NCBI RefSeq assembly: GCF_020166435.1
Contig: NZ_JAINZP010000019.1
Coordinates: 19,680-83,679, forward strand
DNA length: 64,000 nt
Direction of reading: 5' to 3'
Source: Pectobacterium versatile
Lineage (GTDB): Bacteria; Pseudomonadota; Gammaproteobacteria; Enterobacterales; Enterobacteriaceae
Shown: piece by piece, positions 49,307 through 60,753 of the stretch
Position numbering within the stretch: the stretch's first letter is position 1
Layout: every line of letters starts with the position of its first letter
The notes under the pieces: model-generated
Database searches by the model: none
Told to the model about the DNA's origin: nothing
Seen by the model: only the letters and a program-made list of their open reading frames with translations
Translations under genes and position numbers: made by a program

Positions 49307-50245
49307 ATGACATCCGCCACTCGTATTGCGGGCGCTTTTTTACTGCTGCTCAGCGCGTTGTGCTCCGCGCAACCTCGCCAGATGTTGGCAGGTAACCTCT
49401 CCAGCGCGGGCTCGGATACGCTGGCTAACCTGATGGCCTTTTGGGCTGCGGATTTCAGCCAGCATTACCCGAACGTGAATTTACAGATTCAGGCCGCTGG
49501 TTCGTCCTCTGCACCGACGTCTCTGGCATCGGGAGCCGCGCAGCTTGGGCCGATGAGCAGGGCGATGAAGGCCAGCGAAATTGAGGCATTTGTCCAGCAT
49601 TATGGTTACCCGCCGCTGGCGGTGCCGGTGGCAATGGATGCGCTGGTCGTGCTGGTCAATCAGGATAACCCACTGCCTGGGCTGAACTTGTCGCAGTTGG
49701 ATGCCATCTTTTCGATTACGCAGCGCTGCGGTAACCACCAGCCGATAAAACAGTGGGGCGATCTTGGCCTGCATGGCAGTTGGGAAAAGCGCACGCTACT
49801 GCGCTATGGGCGAAACTCTGCGTCGGGAACCTATGGGTTCTTTAAGCAAAAGGCGCTATGCCGTGGCGATTTCCTTCCTCAGGTTAATGAATTGCCGGGT
49901 TCGGCGTCCGTTGTGCAGGCCGTTGCGGCGTCAACCGATGCCATCGGCTATGCCAGCGTGGGTTTTCGTACCAGTGGCGTGAGAATGCTGCCGTTAGCCG
50001 CACAAGGCACCGACTACATTTACCCCTCGATTGAGAATATCCGCAGCGGTTTGTATCCCTACACCCGTTATCTCTATATCTATGTGAACAAAGCACCCAG
50101 CCAACCGCTGGAAGCGCTGACGGCGGCATTTTTAGCGCGTGTGCTGTCTGAAACGGGGCAAGCGCTGGTGAATCAGGATGGCTACTTGCCACTGCCGGAA
50201 GAAACGCGTCGTCAGGCGCGCCAGCTGATTGGCCTGCCGGAATAA
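49307..50245 (+). CDS. PstS-like phosphate-binding protein encoded behind phoR
   Basis: A 312-residue putative periplasmic binding protein with a signal peptide (residues 1-21, LSALCSA). PstS-type features are AGSDTLANLM near residue 34, a loop GSSSAPTSLASGAAQLGPMSR, and NSASGTYGFFKQKALC. The fold is that of the PBP-like (PstS) family, but it is divergent from E. coli PstS and lacks pstCAB neighbours. It starts 15 bp after phoR, so it is almost certainly in the phoBR transcript and under PhoB control. It may assist phosphate capture or modulate PhoR; the latter is pure inference. Confidence 0.82.
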   Translation: MTSATRIAGAFLLLLSALCSAQPRQMLAGNLSSAGSDTLANLMAFWAADFSQHYPNVNLQIQAAGSSSAPTSLASGAAQLGPMSRAMKASEIEAFVQHYGYPPLAVPVAMDALVVLVNQDNPLPGLNLSQLDAIFSITQRCGNHQPIKQWGDLGLHGSWEKRTLLRYGRNSASGTYGFFKQKALCRGDFLPQVNELPGSASVVQAVAASTDAIGYASVGFRTSGVRMLPLAAQGTDYIYPSIENIRSGLYPYTRYLYIYVNKAPSQPLEALTAAFLARVLSETGQALVNQDGYLPLPEETRRQARQLIGLPE

Positions 50246-50272
50246 TTCCTCTTTCCATCAAGAGTTGGCGAC

Positions 50273-50313
50273 ATTTTCACGTCACGTGAACTTTCTTCAT
50301 GTGACGTGAAAAT
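50273..50313. promoter_or_regulatory. Large inverted repeat behind the phoBR operon
   Basis: Two 18-nt arms (ATTTTCACGTCACGTGAA and its near complement, one mismatch) enclose a 5-nt centre. The arms contain TCACGT/ACGTGA elements. There is no T-run, so it is a poor terminator. It could be an operator or an mRNA-stabilising hairpin, 28 bp behind the PstS-like stop. Confidence 0.55.
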
Positions 50314-50361
50314 TCTTCCATTGCCCTGTGATTCGCCACGTGACAGGATAGTTTTAAATTT

Positions 50362-50377
50362 AGACGTCCAGATGGCT
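50362..50377 (+). promoter_or_regulatory. Predicted MetJ operator (two met boxes)
   Basis: AGACGTCC AGATGGCT are two adjacent 8-mers that match the met box AGACGTCT at 7 and 6 of 8 positions. MetJ binds such tandem pairs. It lies about 110 bp before the MetE-like gene, consistent with repression by S-adenosylmethionine-loaded MetJ. Confidence 0.6.
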
Positions 50378-50487
50378 AAATAAAATTAAATGTAATTATC
50401 CCTTTGGGCAAATATTTCATATTGAAACTATCTGTCAGTACGCTTCTTTCTTGAAGAACAGTACTGGCAACATGTCAGGAGCGACAT

Positions 50488-51594
50488 ATGGCGAACACCT
50501 TATCCCCTTTCCGTGCCGATACCGTCGGCAGTTTCTTGCGTCCGGCAGCGATTAAGGAAGCACGTCTTCAGCATCAGGCAGGCGAGATTGACGATGCTGC
50601 GCTGCGTAACATTGAAGATCGTGAGATTCTGCGCGTGGTAGAAAAGCAGCGTGAAGCGGGCTTGCAGGTTGTGACGGATGGTGAGCTGCGTCGTGCCTGG
50701 TGGCACTTCGACTTCTTTGCCGATTTGCACGGCGTGGAGCGCTACGAAGCCGATCACGGTATTCAATTCAACGGTATTCAGACCAAATCCCATGCGATTC
50801 GCGTTGTGGATAAAGTGAGTTTTAATCCTCAGCACCCAATGCTCGATCATTTCCGCTATCTGAAAAGCATTTCTGGCGATGCCGTCGCGAAAATGACGAT
50901 TCCAAGCCCTAGCGTGATGCATTTCCGTGGTGGACGAAAAGCGATTGATGCGACGGTTTACCCCGATCTGGCTGACTACTTCGATGATTTGGCACAAACC
51001 TGGCGCGATGCGATCCACGCATTTTATGATGCAGGTTGCCGCTTCCTGCAACTGGATGACACCGTGTGGGCCTACCTGTGCTCTGACGATCAAAAACGCC
51101 AGATCCGTGAACGTGGTGAGGATCCTGCACAGCTGGCACGAACCTATGCTGATGTGCTGAACAAAGCGCTGGCTGATAAGCCTGCGGATCTGGTGATCGG
51201 TTTACACGTTTGTCGCGGTAATTTCCGTTCGACCTGGATTTCTGAAGGCGGGTACGAGCCTGTGGCAGAAATTCTGTTCGGTGAAGTGAATGTTGATGCG
51301 TTCTTCCTGGAATATGATACCGAGAGAGCCGGTGGGTTTGAGCCGCTGCGTTTTGTGAAGCCAGGCCATCAGCAGGTGGTGCTGGGTCTGATCACCACGA
51401 AGAACGGTGAGCTGGAAGAGGCTGAAGTTGTGCAGGCGCGTATCGCGGAAGCGGCAAAATATGTCAATCTCAACCAAATTTGCCTGAGCCCGCAGTGTGG
51501 CTTTGCTTCAACGGAAGAGGGCAACAGCCTGACGGAAGAGCAGCAGTGGAATAAGCTGAAACTTGTCGTGGATATCGCCAATCGCGTGTGGTGA
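50488..51594 (+). CDS. MetE C-terminal-like methyltransferase (YxjG type)
   Basis: 368 residues, corresponding to only the catalytic C-terminal barrel of cobalamin-independent methionine synthase. Zinc ligands are probably His and Cys in GLHVCRGN, the Glu of FLEYD and Cys in LSPQCGFAST. Other conserved segments are RADTVGSFLRP, VTDGELRRAWWHFDF and LQLDDTVWA. Such proteins transfer a methyl group to a thiol, usually homocysteine, but lack the folate-binding N-terminal half of MetE, so the methyl donor is uncertain. A MetJ-like operator lies upstream, and a strong terminator follows. It is a single-gene unit inserted between phoBR and brnQ relative to E. coli. Confidence 0.88.
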   Translation: MANTLSPFRADTVGSFLRPAAIKEARLQHQAGEIDDAALRNIEDREILRVVEKQREAGLQVVTDGELRRAWWHFDFFADLHGVERYEADHGIQFNGIQTKSHAIRVVDKVSFNPQHPMLDHFRYLKSISGDAVAKMTIPSPSVMHFRGGRKAIDATVYPDLADYFDDLAQTWRDAIHAFYDAGCRFLQLDDTVWAYLCSDDQKRQIRERGEDPAQLARTYADVLNKALADKPADLVIGLHVCRGNFRSTWISEGGYEPVAEILFGEVNVDAFFLEYDTERAGGFEPLRFVKPGHQQVVLGLITTKNGELEEAEVVQARIAEAAKYVNLNQICLSPQCGFASTEEGNSLTEEQQWNKLKLVVDIANRVW

Positions 51595-51634
51595 TACCGA
51601 TGAGATAGCGCTATCTCTGCAACAGATATACAGA

Positions 51635-51662
51635 GGCTGGATCATACGATCCGGCCTTTTTT
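51635..51662 (+). terminator. Terminator of the MetE-like gene
   Basis: GGCTGGATC / GATCCGGCC (one G-T pair) with a 4-nt loop, followed by TTTTTT, 40 bp behind the stop. A separate 16-bp perfect palindrome (GAGATAGCGCTATCTC, 51602-51617) lies just before it. Confidence 0.88.
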
Positions 51663-52197
<535 letters not shown>

Positions 52198-53517
52198 ATG
52201 AGTCATCGTTTAACTTCCAAAGATATCGTGGCATTAGGTTTTATGACCTTTGCTTTGTTCGTGGGGGCAGGAAATATTATTTTCCCGCCAATGGTGGGAT
52301 TGCAGGCGGGAGAGCACGTTTGGACCGCAGCGCTTGGCTTTCTGCTGACGGCGGTGGGTCTACCGGTGTTGACCGTGATCGCGCTTGCCCGGGTTGGCGG
52401 TGGCGTTGACGCGCTGAGCTCGCCGATTGGTAAAAAGGCCGGTGTGGTTCTGGCTACCGTGTGCTATCTGGCTGTTGGGCCACTGTTCGCAACGCCGCGC
52501 ACGGCAACCGTGTCGTTTGAAGTCGGTCTGGCGCCTTTAGTCGGCAACGGAGCCTCTCCGCTGCTGATTTATAGCCTGATTTATTTTGCCATTGTGATCG
52601 CGATTTCCCTGTATCCGGGCAAACTGCTGGACACGGTCGGCCACGTGCTGGCACCGTTAAAGATTATTGCTCTGGCTGTACTGGGTATTGCTGCTGTGCT
52701 GTGGCCTGCCGGTTCACCTATCCCGGCGACAGAAACGTATGAGCAACTGCCGTTCTCTAATGGTTTCGTCAACGGCTATCTGACGATGGATACGCTGGGC
52801 GCAATGGTCTTTGGTATCGTGATCGTTAATGCAGCGCGCTCGCGTGGGGTGACCAGCTCCGTGCTGCTGACGCGTTATACCGTATGGGCTGGGTTAATTG
52901 CGGGCATCGGTCTTACACTGGTCTATCTGAGCCTGTTCCAGCTCGGTTCTGTCAGTGGTGAACTGGTGCCGCAGGCGCAAAACGGTGCTGAAATTCTCCA
53001 TGCCTATGTGCAACACACGTTCGGCAACATGGGAAGCAGCTTCCTGGCGTTGTTAATCTTCATCGCGTGTCTGGTAACGGCGGTGGGGCTAACCTGTGCC
53101 TGTGCTGAGTTCTTTGCGCAATACCTGCCGTTGTCTTACCGCACGCTGGTGTTTGTGCTAGGAACGTTCTCAATGGTGGTGTCTAATCTGGGCCTAAGCC
53201 ATCTGATTCAACTTTCCATTCCAGTACTGACGGCGATTTATCCACCGTGTATCATTCTGGTTTTATTGAGCTTTACGCTGCGTTGGTGGAATAGCGCTTC
53301 ACGTATTGTGGCTCCCGTTATGTTAGTCAGTCTGTTATTTGGCATGATTGATGGTATAAAATCATCGGCCTTCAAAACGCTGTTGCCAGAGTGGAGCCTC
53401 AACTTGCCGCTGAGCGAGCAAGGGTTGGCCTGGCTGCCACCGTCACTGCTGATTTTATTGGTTGCGGTGATTTACGACAGACTTTGTGGTCGTCAGGAAG
53501 TTACGGTACATCAATAA
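52198..53517 (+). CDS. brnQ: Branched-chain amino acid carrier BrnQ
   Basis: 439 residues, same length as E. coli BrnQ, with about 12 membrane segments. It takes up leucine, isoleucine and valine with sodium or protons at the inner membrane. Family stretches include [61 protein letters not shown] and [23 protein letters not shown]. As in E. coli it lies downstream of phoR and upstream of proY, though here two additional genes and an ERIC separate it from phoR. Confidence 0.97.
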   Translation: MSHRLTSKDIVALGFMTFALFVGAGNIIFPPMVGLQAGEHVWTAALGFLLTAVGLPVLTVIALARVGGGVDALSSPIGKKAGVVLATVCYLAVGPLFATPRTATVSFEVGLAPLVGNGASPLLIYSLIYFAIVIAISLYPGKLLDTVGHVLAPLKIIALAVLGIAAVLWPAGSPIPATETYEQLPFSNGFVNGYLTMDTLGAMVFGIVIVNAARSRGVTSSVLLTRYTVWAGLIAGIGLTLVYLSLFQLGSVSGELVPQAQNGAEILHAYVQHTFGNMGSSFLALLIFIACLVTAVGLTCACAEFFAQYLPLSYRTLVFVLGTFSMVVSNLGLSHLIQLSIPVLTAIYPPCIILVLLSFTLRWWNSASRIVAPVMLVSLLFGMIDGIKSSAFKTLLPEWSLNLPLSEQGLAWLPPSLLILLVAVIYDRLCGRQEVTVHQ

Positions 53518-53589
53518 TATCGTTAATACCTGATTGCACTGGGGCGGTAGGGATAGCGTACTGCTCCAGCACAACGTTGGGTTTCTGCA

Positions 53590-53620
53590 CCACAGGTTTT
53601 TGCCTGTGGTTTTTCTTTTT
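53590..53620 (+). terminator. Terminator of brnQ
   Basis: CCACAGG / CCTGTGG with a 6-nt loop, leading into a T-rich run (TTTTTCTTTTT), 72 bp behind brnQ and 39 bp ahead of proY. proY therefore needs read-through or its own promoter. Confidence 0.85.
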
Positions 53621-53658
53621 GTAATGTTTTTCTTTATATAAGACAGGGTTGCTTATCA

Positions 53659-55029
53659 ATGGAACAACCATCCTCTAAGCTCAAGCGTGGGTTAAGCACG
53701 CGGCATATCCGCTTTATCGCCCTTGGCTCGGCGATCGGAACCGGTCTGTTTTATGGTTCCGCGAGTGCGATCCAAATGGCTGGCCCCAGTGTATTACTGG
53801 CTTATCTGATCGGTGGGGTTGTCGCATATATCATCATGCGCGCACTGGGCGAAATGTCGGTGCATAACCCGCAGTCCAGCTCGTTTTCCCGCTATGCACA
53901 GGATTATCTCGGGCCATTGGCGGGGTATATCACCGGCTGGACTTACTGCTTTGAGATGCTGATTGTCGCCATTGCCGATGTGACTGCATTTGGCATCTAC
54001 ATGGGCGTCTGGTTCCCTGCCGTACCGCACTGGGTGTGGGTTCTGAGCGTGGTACTCATCATTGGTGCCATTAACCTGATGAATGTGAAAGCCTTTGGTG
54101 AATTGGAGTTTTGGCTCTCTTTCTTCAAAGTGGCCACGATTATCATCATGATCGCGGCCGGGATCGGCATCATCATCTGGGGTATTGGCAACGGGGGGGA
54201 GCCGACTGGTATCCACAACCTCTGGAGCAATGGCGGGTTCTTTAGTAACGGCGTGATGGGGATGATTCTGTCGCTGCAACTGGTGATGTTTGCGTATGGC
54301 GGCGTGGAGATTATCGGGATTACGGCTGGTGAGGCGAAAGACCCGCAGAAGTCTATCCCTCGTGCGATTAACTCTGTGCCGTGGCGTATTCTGGTGTTCT
54401 ATGTCGGCACGCTGTTCGTCATTATGTCGATTTATCCGTGGAATCAGGTCGGTACCAACGGGAGCCCGTTCGTGCTGACGTTCCAGCATATGGGGATTAC
54501 CGCGGCGGCAGGCATCCTGAACTTTGTCGTGATTACCGCGTCGCTGTCGGCGATTAACAGCGATGTCTTCGGCGTCGGCCGTATGCTGCACGGGATGGCG
54601 GAGCAGGGGCATGCACCGAAGGTGTTTAGCCGCCTTTCCAAACGTGGTATCCCGTGGGTCACGGTGGTTGTAATGATGATGGCGCTGCTGGTGGCGGTGT
54701 ACCTGAACTACATTATGCCCGGTAAAGTTTTTCTGGTGATTGCTTCACTGGCAACCTTTGCAACGGTGTGGGTGTGGATCATGATTCTGTTTTCTCAGAT
54801 CGCATTCCGCCGCCGTCTGAGCCCAGATGAAGTGAAGGCGCTGGCATTCCCACTGCGCGGTGGCATCGTGACCTCCGTGTTCGGCATCGTCTTCCTGTTC
54901 TTCATCATTGGTTTGATTGGCTACTTCCCGGACACTCGCGTGTCGCTGTATGTCGGCATCATTTGGATATTGCTGCTTTTAGTGGGCTATGTCTGGAAGA
55001 AGAAGCGTCAGAACGCGGTAGCTGCATAG
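53659..55029 (+). CDS. proY: Amino acid permease ProY
   Basis: 456 residues, APC superfamily, 12 predicted membrane segments. The N-terminal motif [20 protein letters not shown] and the helix [17 protein letters not shown] mark the amino acid transporter family. Overall it agrees with E. coli ProY (457), a proline/histidine-type permease that is poorly expressed in E. coli. Order brnQ-proY is conserved. malZ, next in E. coli, is missing here and replaced by mscM and a peroxiredoxin gene. Confidence 0.94.
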   Translation: MEQPSSKLKRGLSTRHIRFIALGSAIGTGLFYGSASAIQMAGPSVLLAYLIGGVVAYIIMRALGEMSVHNPQSSSFSRYAQDYLGPLAGYITGWTYCFEMLIVAIADVTAFGIYMGVWFPAVPHWVWVLSVVLIIGAINLMNVKAFGELEFWLSFFKVATIIIMIAAGIGIIIWGIGNGGEPTGIHNLWSNGGFFSNGVMGMILSLQLVMFAYGGVEIIGITAGEAKDPQKSIPRAINSVPWRILVFYVGTLFVIMSIYPWNQVGTNGSPFVLTFQHMGITAAAGILNFVVITASLSAINSDVFGVGRMLHGMAEQGHAPKVFSRLSKRGIPWVTVVVMMMALLVAVYLNYIMPGKVFLVIASLATFATVWVWIMILFSQIAFRRRLSPDEVKALAFPLRGGIVTSVFGIVFLFFIIGLIGYFPDTRVSLYVGIIWILLLLVGYVWKKKRQNAVAA

Positions 55030-55057
55030 AATTAAGTTAGTCGATTGCTATCAGAGG

Positions 55058-55087
55058 AAGCGCTCTCATTGGAGCGCTTTTTTTTGA
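55058..55087. terminator. Bidirectional terminator between proY and mscM
   Basis: AAGCGCTC / GAGCGCTT with a 6-nt loop and a run of T residues on the plus strand, 28 bp behind proY. It ends 8 bp before the stop of the convergent mscM gene. Confidence 0.9.
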
Positions 55088-55094
55088 GCCAATA

Positions 55095-56369
55095 TTACGC
55101 TTTCGGAGCCGTCATTTGCTGGGCCATGACCCGCATATCGTGGCCGGTTGGTATTTGATGAACGCGGAGATCGAATTCCGGTAAGATCGCAAAGATATGG
55201 TCGAAAATGTCAGATTGAATGCTTTCGTAATCGACCCAGGCGGTCGTGTTGGTAAACGCATAAATTTCCAGCGGTACCCCTTCTGACGTTGGTGCAAGCT
55301 GCCGCACCATCAGCGTCATCCCTTTATGAATACCTGGATGGGTGCGCAGATATACCTGAAGGTAGGCGCGGAACGTGCCTAAATTCGTCAGACGACGGCC
55401 GTTCAGCGGTGATGTCAGGTCGGAATCGGACTGTGCATTGTGCTGCTCCAGCTCGCTCTTCTTGTTCTGAATATAAGGCGACAGCAGCTTGCTGCGTAGC
55501 AATCGCGCCTGCTCGTCTTCCGTCATAAAATGCACGCTGGTGGTATCGATATTGATACTGCGCTTGATGCGTCGTCCCCCTGATTCCGACATCGAACGCC
55601 AGTTCTTAAAAGAATCCGATACTAACGCGTAGGTGGGAATGGTGGTGACGGTATTGTCCCAATTTCTCACTTTTACCGTTGTCAGTCCGATATCGATAAC
55701 GGCCCCGTCAGCGCCGTATTTCGGCATTTCGAGCCAGTCTCCCAGCGTTAACATGTCGTTGGCGGAAAGCTGGATGCCCGCGACCAATCCCATAATCGGA
55801 TCTTTGAACACCAACATCAGGACGGCGGCCATTGCGCCTAACCCACTAATCAGAATCAGCGGCGATTTCCCGATGAGCAGTGACACCACCATAATACTGA
55901 TAACAATGGTGGCGATCAGTTTCAGACTCTGGAAGATACCGCGCAGCGGCAATTGGGCGGCGACTTTGGTTCGGGCGGAAACGTTGAGCAGAACATCGAG
56001 GAGCGAGAACAGGGACAGCAGCGCAAAAACCATGATCCACACTTGAGAACAGATGATGAGCGCTTCACGGGTTTCACTCTGCGAGGGAAGCCACACAAAG
56101 ACCTGAATATTCAGGATCACCCCTTGGAGCAAGAAGGCCAGCCGGTTAAACAAGTTGTGTTGCGTCAGCGCCTGTTTCCACCCGTGCCCCTCGGTTTTTC
56201 CGGGCTTATTGAGTGAGCGCAGTACCATTCTTTTCAGCACAACCTGATGAAAAATCAGGTGGATGACGGCAGAAATGAGCAATATCAGCCCAAGAACAAT
56301 CAGTAACGCAATGATGCTAGCGTGTTCTATTCCAGCTTCTCTCAGCCACAGCGCGAGATTTTGTTGCAT
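55095..56369 (-). CDS. mscM: Miniconductance mechanosensitive channel (YbdG/MscM type)
   Basis: 424 residues; E. coli YbdG has 415. Five membrane segments precede the MscS-type pore and beta domain, with [24 protein letters not shown] as pore-lining helix and [22 protein letters not shown] as the conserved beta-domain strand. The cytoplasmic part contains an insertion ([16 protein letters not shown]) seen in YbdG-type channels. It releases solutes on hypo-osmotic shock. It stands alone, convergent with proY. Confidence 0.92.
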   Translation of the reverse strand: MQQNLALWLREAGIEHASIIALLIVLGLILLISAVIHLIFHQVVLKRMVLRSLNKPGKTEGHGWKQALTQHNLFNRLAFLLQGVILNIQVFVWLPSQSETREALIICSQVWIMVFALLSLFSLLDVLLNVSARTKVAAQLPLRGIFQSLKLIATIVISIMVVSLLIGKSPLILISGLGAMAAVLMLVFKDPIMGLVAGIQLSANDMLTLGDWLEMPKYGADGAVIDIGLTTVKVRNWDNTVTTIPTYALVSDSFKNWRSMSESGGRRIKRSINIDTTSVHFMTEDEQARLLRSKLLSPYIQNKKSELEQHNAQSDSDLTSPLNGRRLTNLGTFRAYLQVYLRTHPGIHKGMTLMVRQLAPTSEGVPLEIYAFTNTTAWVDYESIQSDIFDHIFAILPEFDLRVHQIPTGHDMRVMAQQMTAPKA

Positions 56370-56520
56370 GCGTTCTCCTTATTCCAATGAATCTGTCGTG
56401 CATTAACACGATGTGGCTTTAAGGCTAAGGATTTAGCGCCCCTAGTCAACCTTTTGTATTATTTAAGATATCGCCGGGAAGAGGCGGTGAGAGGTGAAGA
56501 AGAACAGAGGGATAAATTGC

Positions 56521-56555
56521 GAGCAAAGAAAAAGCCAGCTGCATAGCAACTGGCT
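56521..56555 (-). terminator. Terminator of the peroxiredoxin gene
   Basis: A 10-bp stem (AGCCAGCTGC / GCAACTGGCT, one G-T pair) with a 3-nt loop. On the minus strand it runs into TTTTCTTTG. It lies 36 bp behind the stop codon. Confidence 0.85.
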
Positions 56556-56590
56556 TGGTCATCATATTGCCATGTCGGCAGGATGAGGAA

Positions 56591-57193
56591 TTACAGCTTG
56601 TCTGCGTTCTCAGACAGGTATTTCGCTACGCCGTCTGGTGACGCGCCCATACCGGATTTACCTTTTTCCCACTGCGCCGGGCACACTTCGCCGTGCTCTT
56701 CGTGGAATTGCAGGGCGTCAACGGTACGCAGCATTTCATCGATGTTACGACCCAGCGGCAGATCGTTCACCACCTGGTGACGAACTACGCCGTTTTTGTC
56801 GATCAGGAAAGAACCACGCAGTGCAACACCGGCTTCTGGGTGCTCAATGCCGTAGGCCTTCTGGATTTCGCGCTTAATGTCAGCAACCATCGCGTATTGC
56901 ACTTCGCCGATGCCGCCTTTGTCCACAGGGGTTTTACGCCATGCGTTGTGAACAAACTCGGAGTCGAAGGACACGCCAACCACTTCTACGCCGCGTTTCT
57001 TGAACTCGGCATAGCGGTGATCGAAAGCAATCAGCTCTGACGGACAAACGAAGGTGAAGTCCATCGGCCAGAAGAAGATCACGGCAGCTTTACCGTTGAT
57101 GTGCTTCTTCAGGTTGAAATTTTCGACGATTTCGCCACTGCCTAAAACGGCAGCTGCGGTGAAGTCTGGGGCTTGACGAGTTACCAGGACCAT
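56591..57193 (-). CDS. Typical 2-Cys peroxiredoxin (peroxiredoxin C)
   Basis: 200 residues, AhpC/TSA family. The peroxidatic Cys50 lies in FTFVCPSE and the resolving Cys171 in GEVCPAQW, as in typical 2-Cys enzymes that reduce hydrogen and organic peroxides. A GGIG motif (residues 93-96) is present, and the C-terminal helix has KYLSENADKL, with YL in the place of the YF of oxidation-sensitive eukaryotic forms. No ahpF follows, so thioredoxin is the likely reductant. It differs from E. coli AhpC (187 residues) and matches the enterobacterial peroxiredoxin C group. It is a single gene with its own terminator; no OxyR site was recognised. Confidence 0.93.
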   Translation of the reverse strand: MVLVTRQAPDFTAAAVLGSGEIVENFNLKKHINGKAAVIFFWPMDFTFVCPSELIAFDHRYAEFKKRGVEVVGVSFDSEFVHNAWRKTPVDKGGIGEVQYAMVADIKREIQKAYGIEHPEAGVALRGSFLIDKNGVVRHQVVNDLPLGRNIDEMLRTVDALQFHEEHGEVCPAQWEKGKSGMGASPDGVAKYLSENADKL

Positions 57194-57369
57194 AATTACT
57201 CCTGTAGATAGCGGTTAATGATCGGATGATATAAAAAACAGCGATCAGTATAGGGATTCTGCCTGAGTGAATACAGGCAAAGAGACCAATCAATGAGATA
57301 GCTTCTGTCTATTGAACTCATCGCTATTTCCTTTCAAGAGGCTAGATTAACCCTTTTGATGGAAAGGAC

Positions 57370-57526
57370 AATACCCGTCATACTTCAAGCTGCTTGTGCG
57401 TTGGCTACTCTTACTCACCCCAGTCACTTACTTGAGTAAGCTCCTGGGGATTAATGAGCCTCATAAATGAAGCTCACCCTTCGTGCGCTTGCCGCCTTCA
57501 CGCAACTCGAATTATTTAGGGTATAC
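57370..57526. repeat. ERIC element with internal insertion
   Basis: 157 bp: both ends and the centre CACCCCAGTCACTTAC...GTAAGCTCCTGGGG are intact. After GGGGATTA there are about 30 extra bases (around 57453-57482, TGAGCCTCATAAATGAAGCTC and neighbours) before the usual TTGCCGCC. The insert itself contains a short inverted repeat, GAGCCTCAT...ATGAAGCTC. Confidence 0.88.
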
Positions 57527-57556
57527 GTCGCGTAGAAAAACGGAAAAATCGCGATC

Positions 57557-58138
57557 TTACAGCTGCTGCGCTTTCGCTAATTGCATCATCCGTGGATAAA
57601 ACTGCCAGAAGAGTGTTTCAAATTGGTGATAGTGCTGCTCGATATCCTGAAAAGAGCCGGACAGCGCAGCCAGTTTCGGACGGCGTACCGACATTCTGTG
57701 CAGCACATCGGCGATAAACGGCAGCTCTGCATAACGCGTCATCCAGCGTTCCGGCCACAGATAGCGATTCAGGTTCTGAAAGCGTTCAGGAGTGTGCGCC
57801 AGATGCGGCTCGATTTGTGATTGGGCATCGTCGATAAAGGCTTGCAAGGGCGTATCCGGTACCAGCTGTAGCCAGTGACGCGCAAGATAGTGATCCCACA
57901 GTACATCTAGCGTAATCGGCGACACACGGCGGAATTCATCGCTGAAATACTGGCGTGCCTGTTTGACTTCCGGCAGGCTGTCGGTCAGTGAATCAACGCG
58001 ACGATGCAGACGAATACCCGCGACGATCTCGTCAGCGTAGCTGTCCTGCGGGTTGCCGCGCACGAAATCCGCCATCAGATTACCTAATAGGGAGCTGTCG
58101 GCCAGCGTGGCCAGATGGAGGTGAGCAAGAAAATTCAT
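57557..58138 (-). CDS. acpH: Acyl carrier protein phosphodiesterase
   Basis: 193 residues. It removes the 4'-phosphopantetheine arm from holo-ACP. The start [10 protein letters not shown] at 58138 gives the E. coli length (193); the longer frame to 58174 is rejected. HD-like metal-binding residues lie in [32 protein letters not shown] and [10 protein letters not shown]. It is divergent from queA with 179 bp between, as in E. coli. Confidence 0.94.
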   Translation of the reverse strand: MNFLAHLHLATLADSSLLGNLMADFVRGNPQDSYADEIVAGIRLHRRVDSLTDSLPEVKQARQYFSDEFRRVSPITLDVLWDHYLARHWLQLVPDTPLQAFIDDAQSQIEPHLAHTPERFQNLNRYLWPERWMTRYAELPFIADVLHRMSVRRPKLAALSGSFQDIEQHYHQFETLFWQFYPRMMQLAKAQQL

Positions 58139-58317
58139 TGGAATAGTATATCCGCTTCTTCTTTTATTATGCACGTCCTCTTACATGGCAAAGTGGGAAG
58201 CCGCCGACTTTGACTGTGATGCATTACGCCTGCCGTGTGCTTATTTCTTGCAGCCATGCGCTTGCGGCTCTAGACTAGGCCGCCCATTTTTAATGTATTA
58301 CAGCTAAGTGAATTGCC

Positions 58318-59385
58318 ATGCGTGTTACCGATTTTTCGTTTGAACTTCCTGAATCATTGATTGCCCATTATCCACAAGCGGAACGCAGTGGGTGCCGCCT
58401 GCTATCGCTGGACGGGCCGACGGGAAATCTGACGCACGGCGTGTTTACCGATTTGCTGGATAAACTGAATCCTGGCGATCTGCTGGTGTTCAACAATACG
58501 CGCGTGATTCCCGCTCGTTTGTTTGGCCGTAAAGCCAGCGGTGGCAAGCTGGAAGTGCTGGTAGAGCGCGTGCTGGATGACCATCGGGTATTGGCGCACG
58601 TTCGGGCGTCAAAAGCGCCAAAACCGGGTGCGGAACTGCTGCTGGGCGATGACGAAAGCGTCAAGGCTACGATGGCCGCTCGCCACGATGCGCTATTTGA
58701 GCTGCATTTCGATGATTCTCGCGATGTCCTGTCGATTCTGAATGATATCGGCCACATGCCGTTGCCGCCTTATATTGACAGGCCTGATGAAGACGCCGAC
58801 CGCGAGCTTTATCAGACGGTGTATAGCCAGCGTCCGGGTGCCGTAGCGGCACCGACGGCGGGCTTGCATTTTGATGAGCCGATGTTGGCCGCACTGCGCG
58901 AGAAGGGCATCGACATGGCGTTCGTTACGCTGCACGTTGGTGCGGGGACTTTCCAGCCTGTACGCGTCGATACGATTGAAGATCACATCATGCACGCCGA
59001 ATATGCCGAAGTGCCGCAGGACGTCGTTGATGCTGTGCTTGCGTGTAAAGCGCGGGGAAACCGCGTGATCGCTGTTGGCACCACCTCGGTACGTTCACTG
59101 GAAAGTGCCGCGCAGGCTAGCCAGAATGCGGCGATCGAACCGTTCTTCGGCGATACCAAAATTTTCATCTATCCGGGTTATCACTACCGCATTATTGATG
59201 CGTTGGTGACCAATTTCCATTTACCCGAATCGACGTTAATCATGCTGGTGTCGGCCTTTGCCGGTTACCAGAACACGATGTCTGCTTACCGTCAGGCGGT
59301 GGCAGAGCAATATCGTTTTTTCAGCTACGGTGATGCGATGTTTATTACGCACAACCCGATGGCCGAACAGGAAAACGTGGGATAA
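58318..59385 (+). CDS. queA: S-adenosylmethionine:tRNA ribosyltransferase-isomerase QueA
   Basis: 355 residues. It builds the epoxycyclopentane ring of queuosine in tRNA from S-adenosylmethionine. Hallmarks are [61 protein letters not shown] and [19 protein letters not shown]. It is the first gene of queA-tgt-yajC-secD-secF, with 96 bp to tgt. Confidence 0.97.
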   Translation: MRVTDFSFELPESLIAHYPQAERSGCRLLSLDGPTGNLTHGVFTDLLDKLNPGDLLVFNNTRVIPARLFGRKASGGKLEVLVERVLDDHRVLAHVRASKAPKPGAELLLGDDESVKATMAARHDALFELHFDDSRDVLSILNDIGHMPLPPYIDRPDEDADRELYQTVYSQRPGAVAAPTAGLHFDEPMLAALREKGIDMAFVTLHVGAGTFQPVRVDTIEDHIMHAEYAEVPQDVVDAVLACKARGNRVIAVGTTSVRSLESAAQASQNAAIEPFFGDTKIFIYPGYHYRIIDALVTNFHLPESTLIMLVSAFAGYQNTMSAYRQAVAEQYRFFSYGDAMFITHNPMAEQENVG

Positions 59386-59481
59386 ACCCGCTGTCCACAT
59401 AATAGGAACGCCACAGACCACGCTCTGTCAGGCGTTAATACATCATTACCATCAGACTGTTTTTCTGATGCTGGAGGCTAA

Positions 59482-60627
<1,146 letters not shown>

Positions 60628-60644
60628 TAATCCGTTTGCTATGC

Positions 60645-60732
60645 ATTGTATTTTGTTATGAATTGTATTTTGTTGTGAAGCGTTTTTACGATTATAAGGT
60701 TGATAACTTATCTTTTTGATAGCTTATCTTTT
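60645..60732. repeat. Two tandem duplications between tgt and yajC
   Basis: ATTGTATTTTGTTATGA is repeated at once with one change (60645-60678), and TGATAACTTATCTTTT is repeated with one change (60701-60732). They are two independent 16-17 bp direct duplications in the 126-bp gap. Confidence 0.75.
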
Positions 60733-60753
60733 GACAAAAAAGAGGATATTTAC

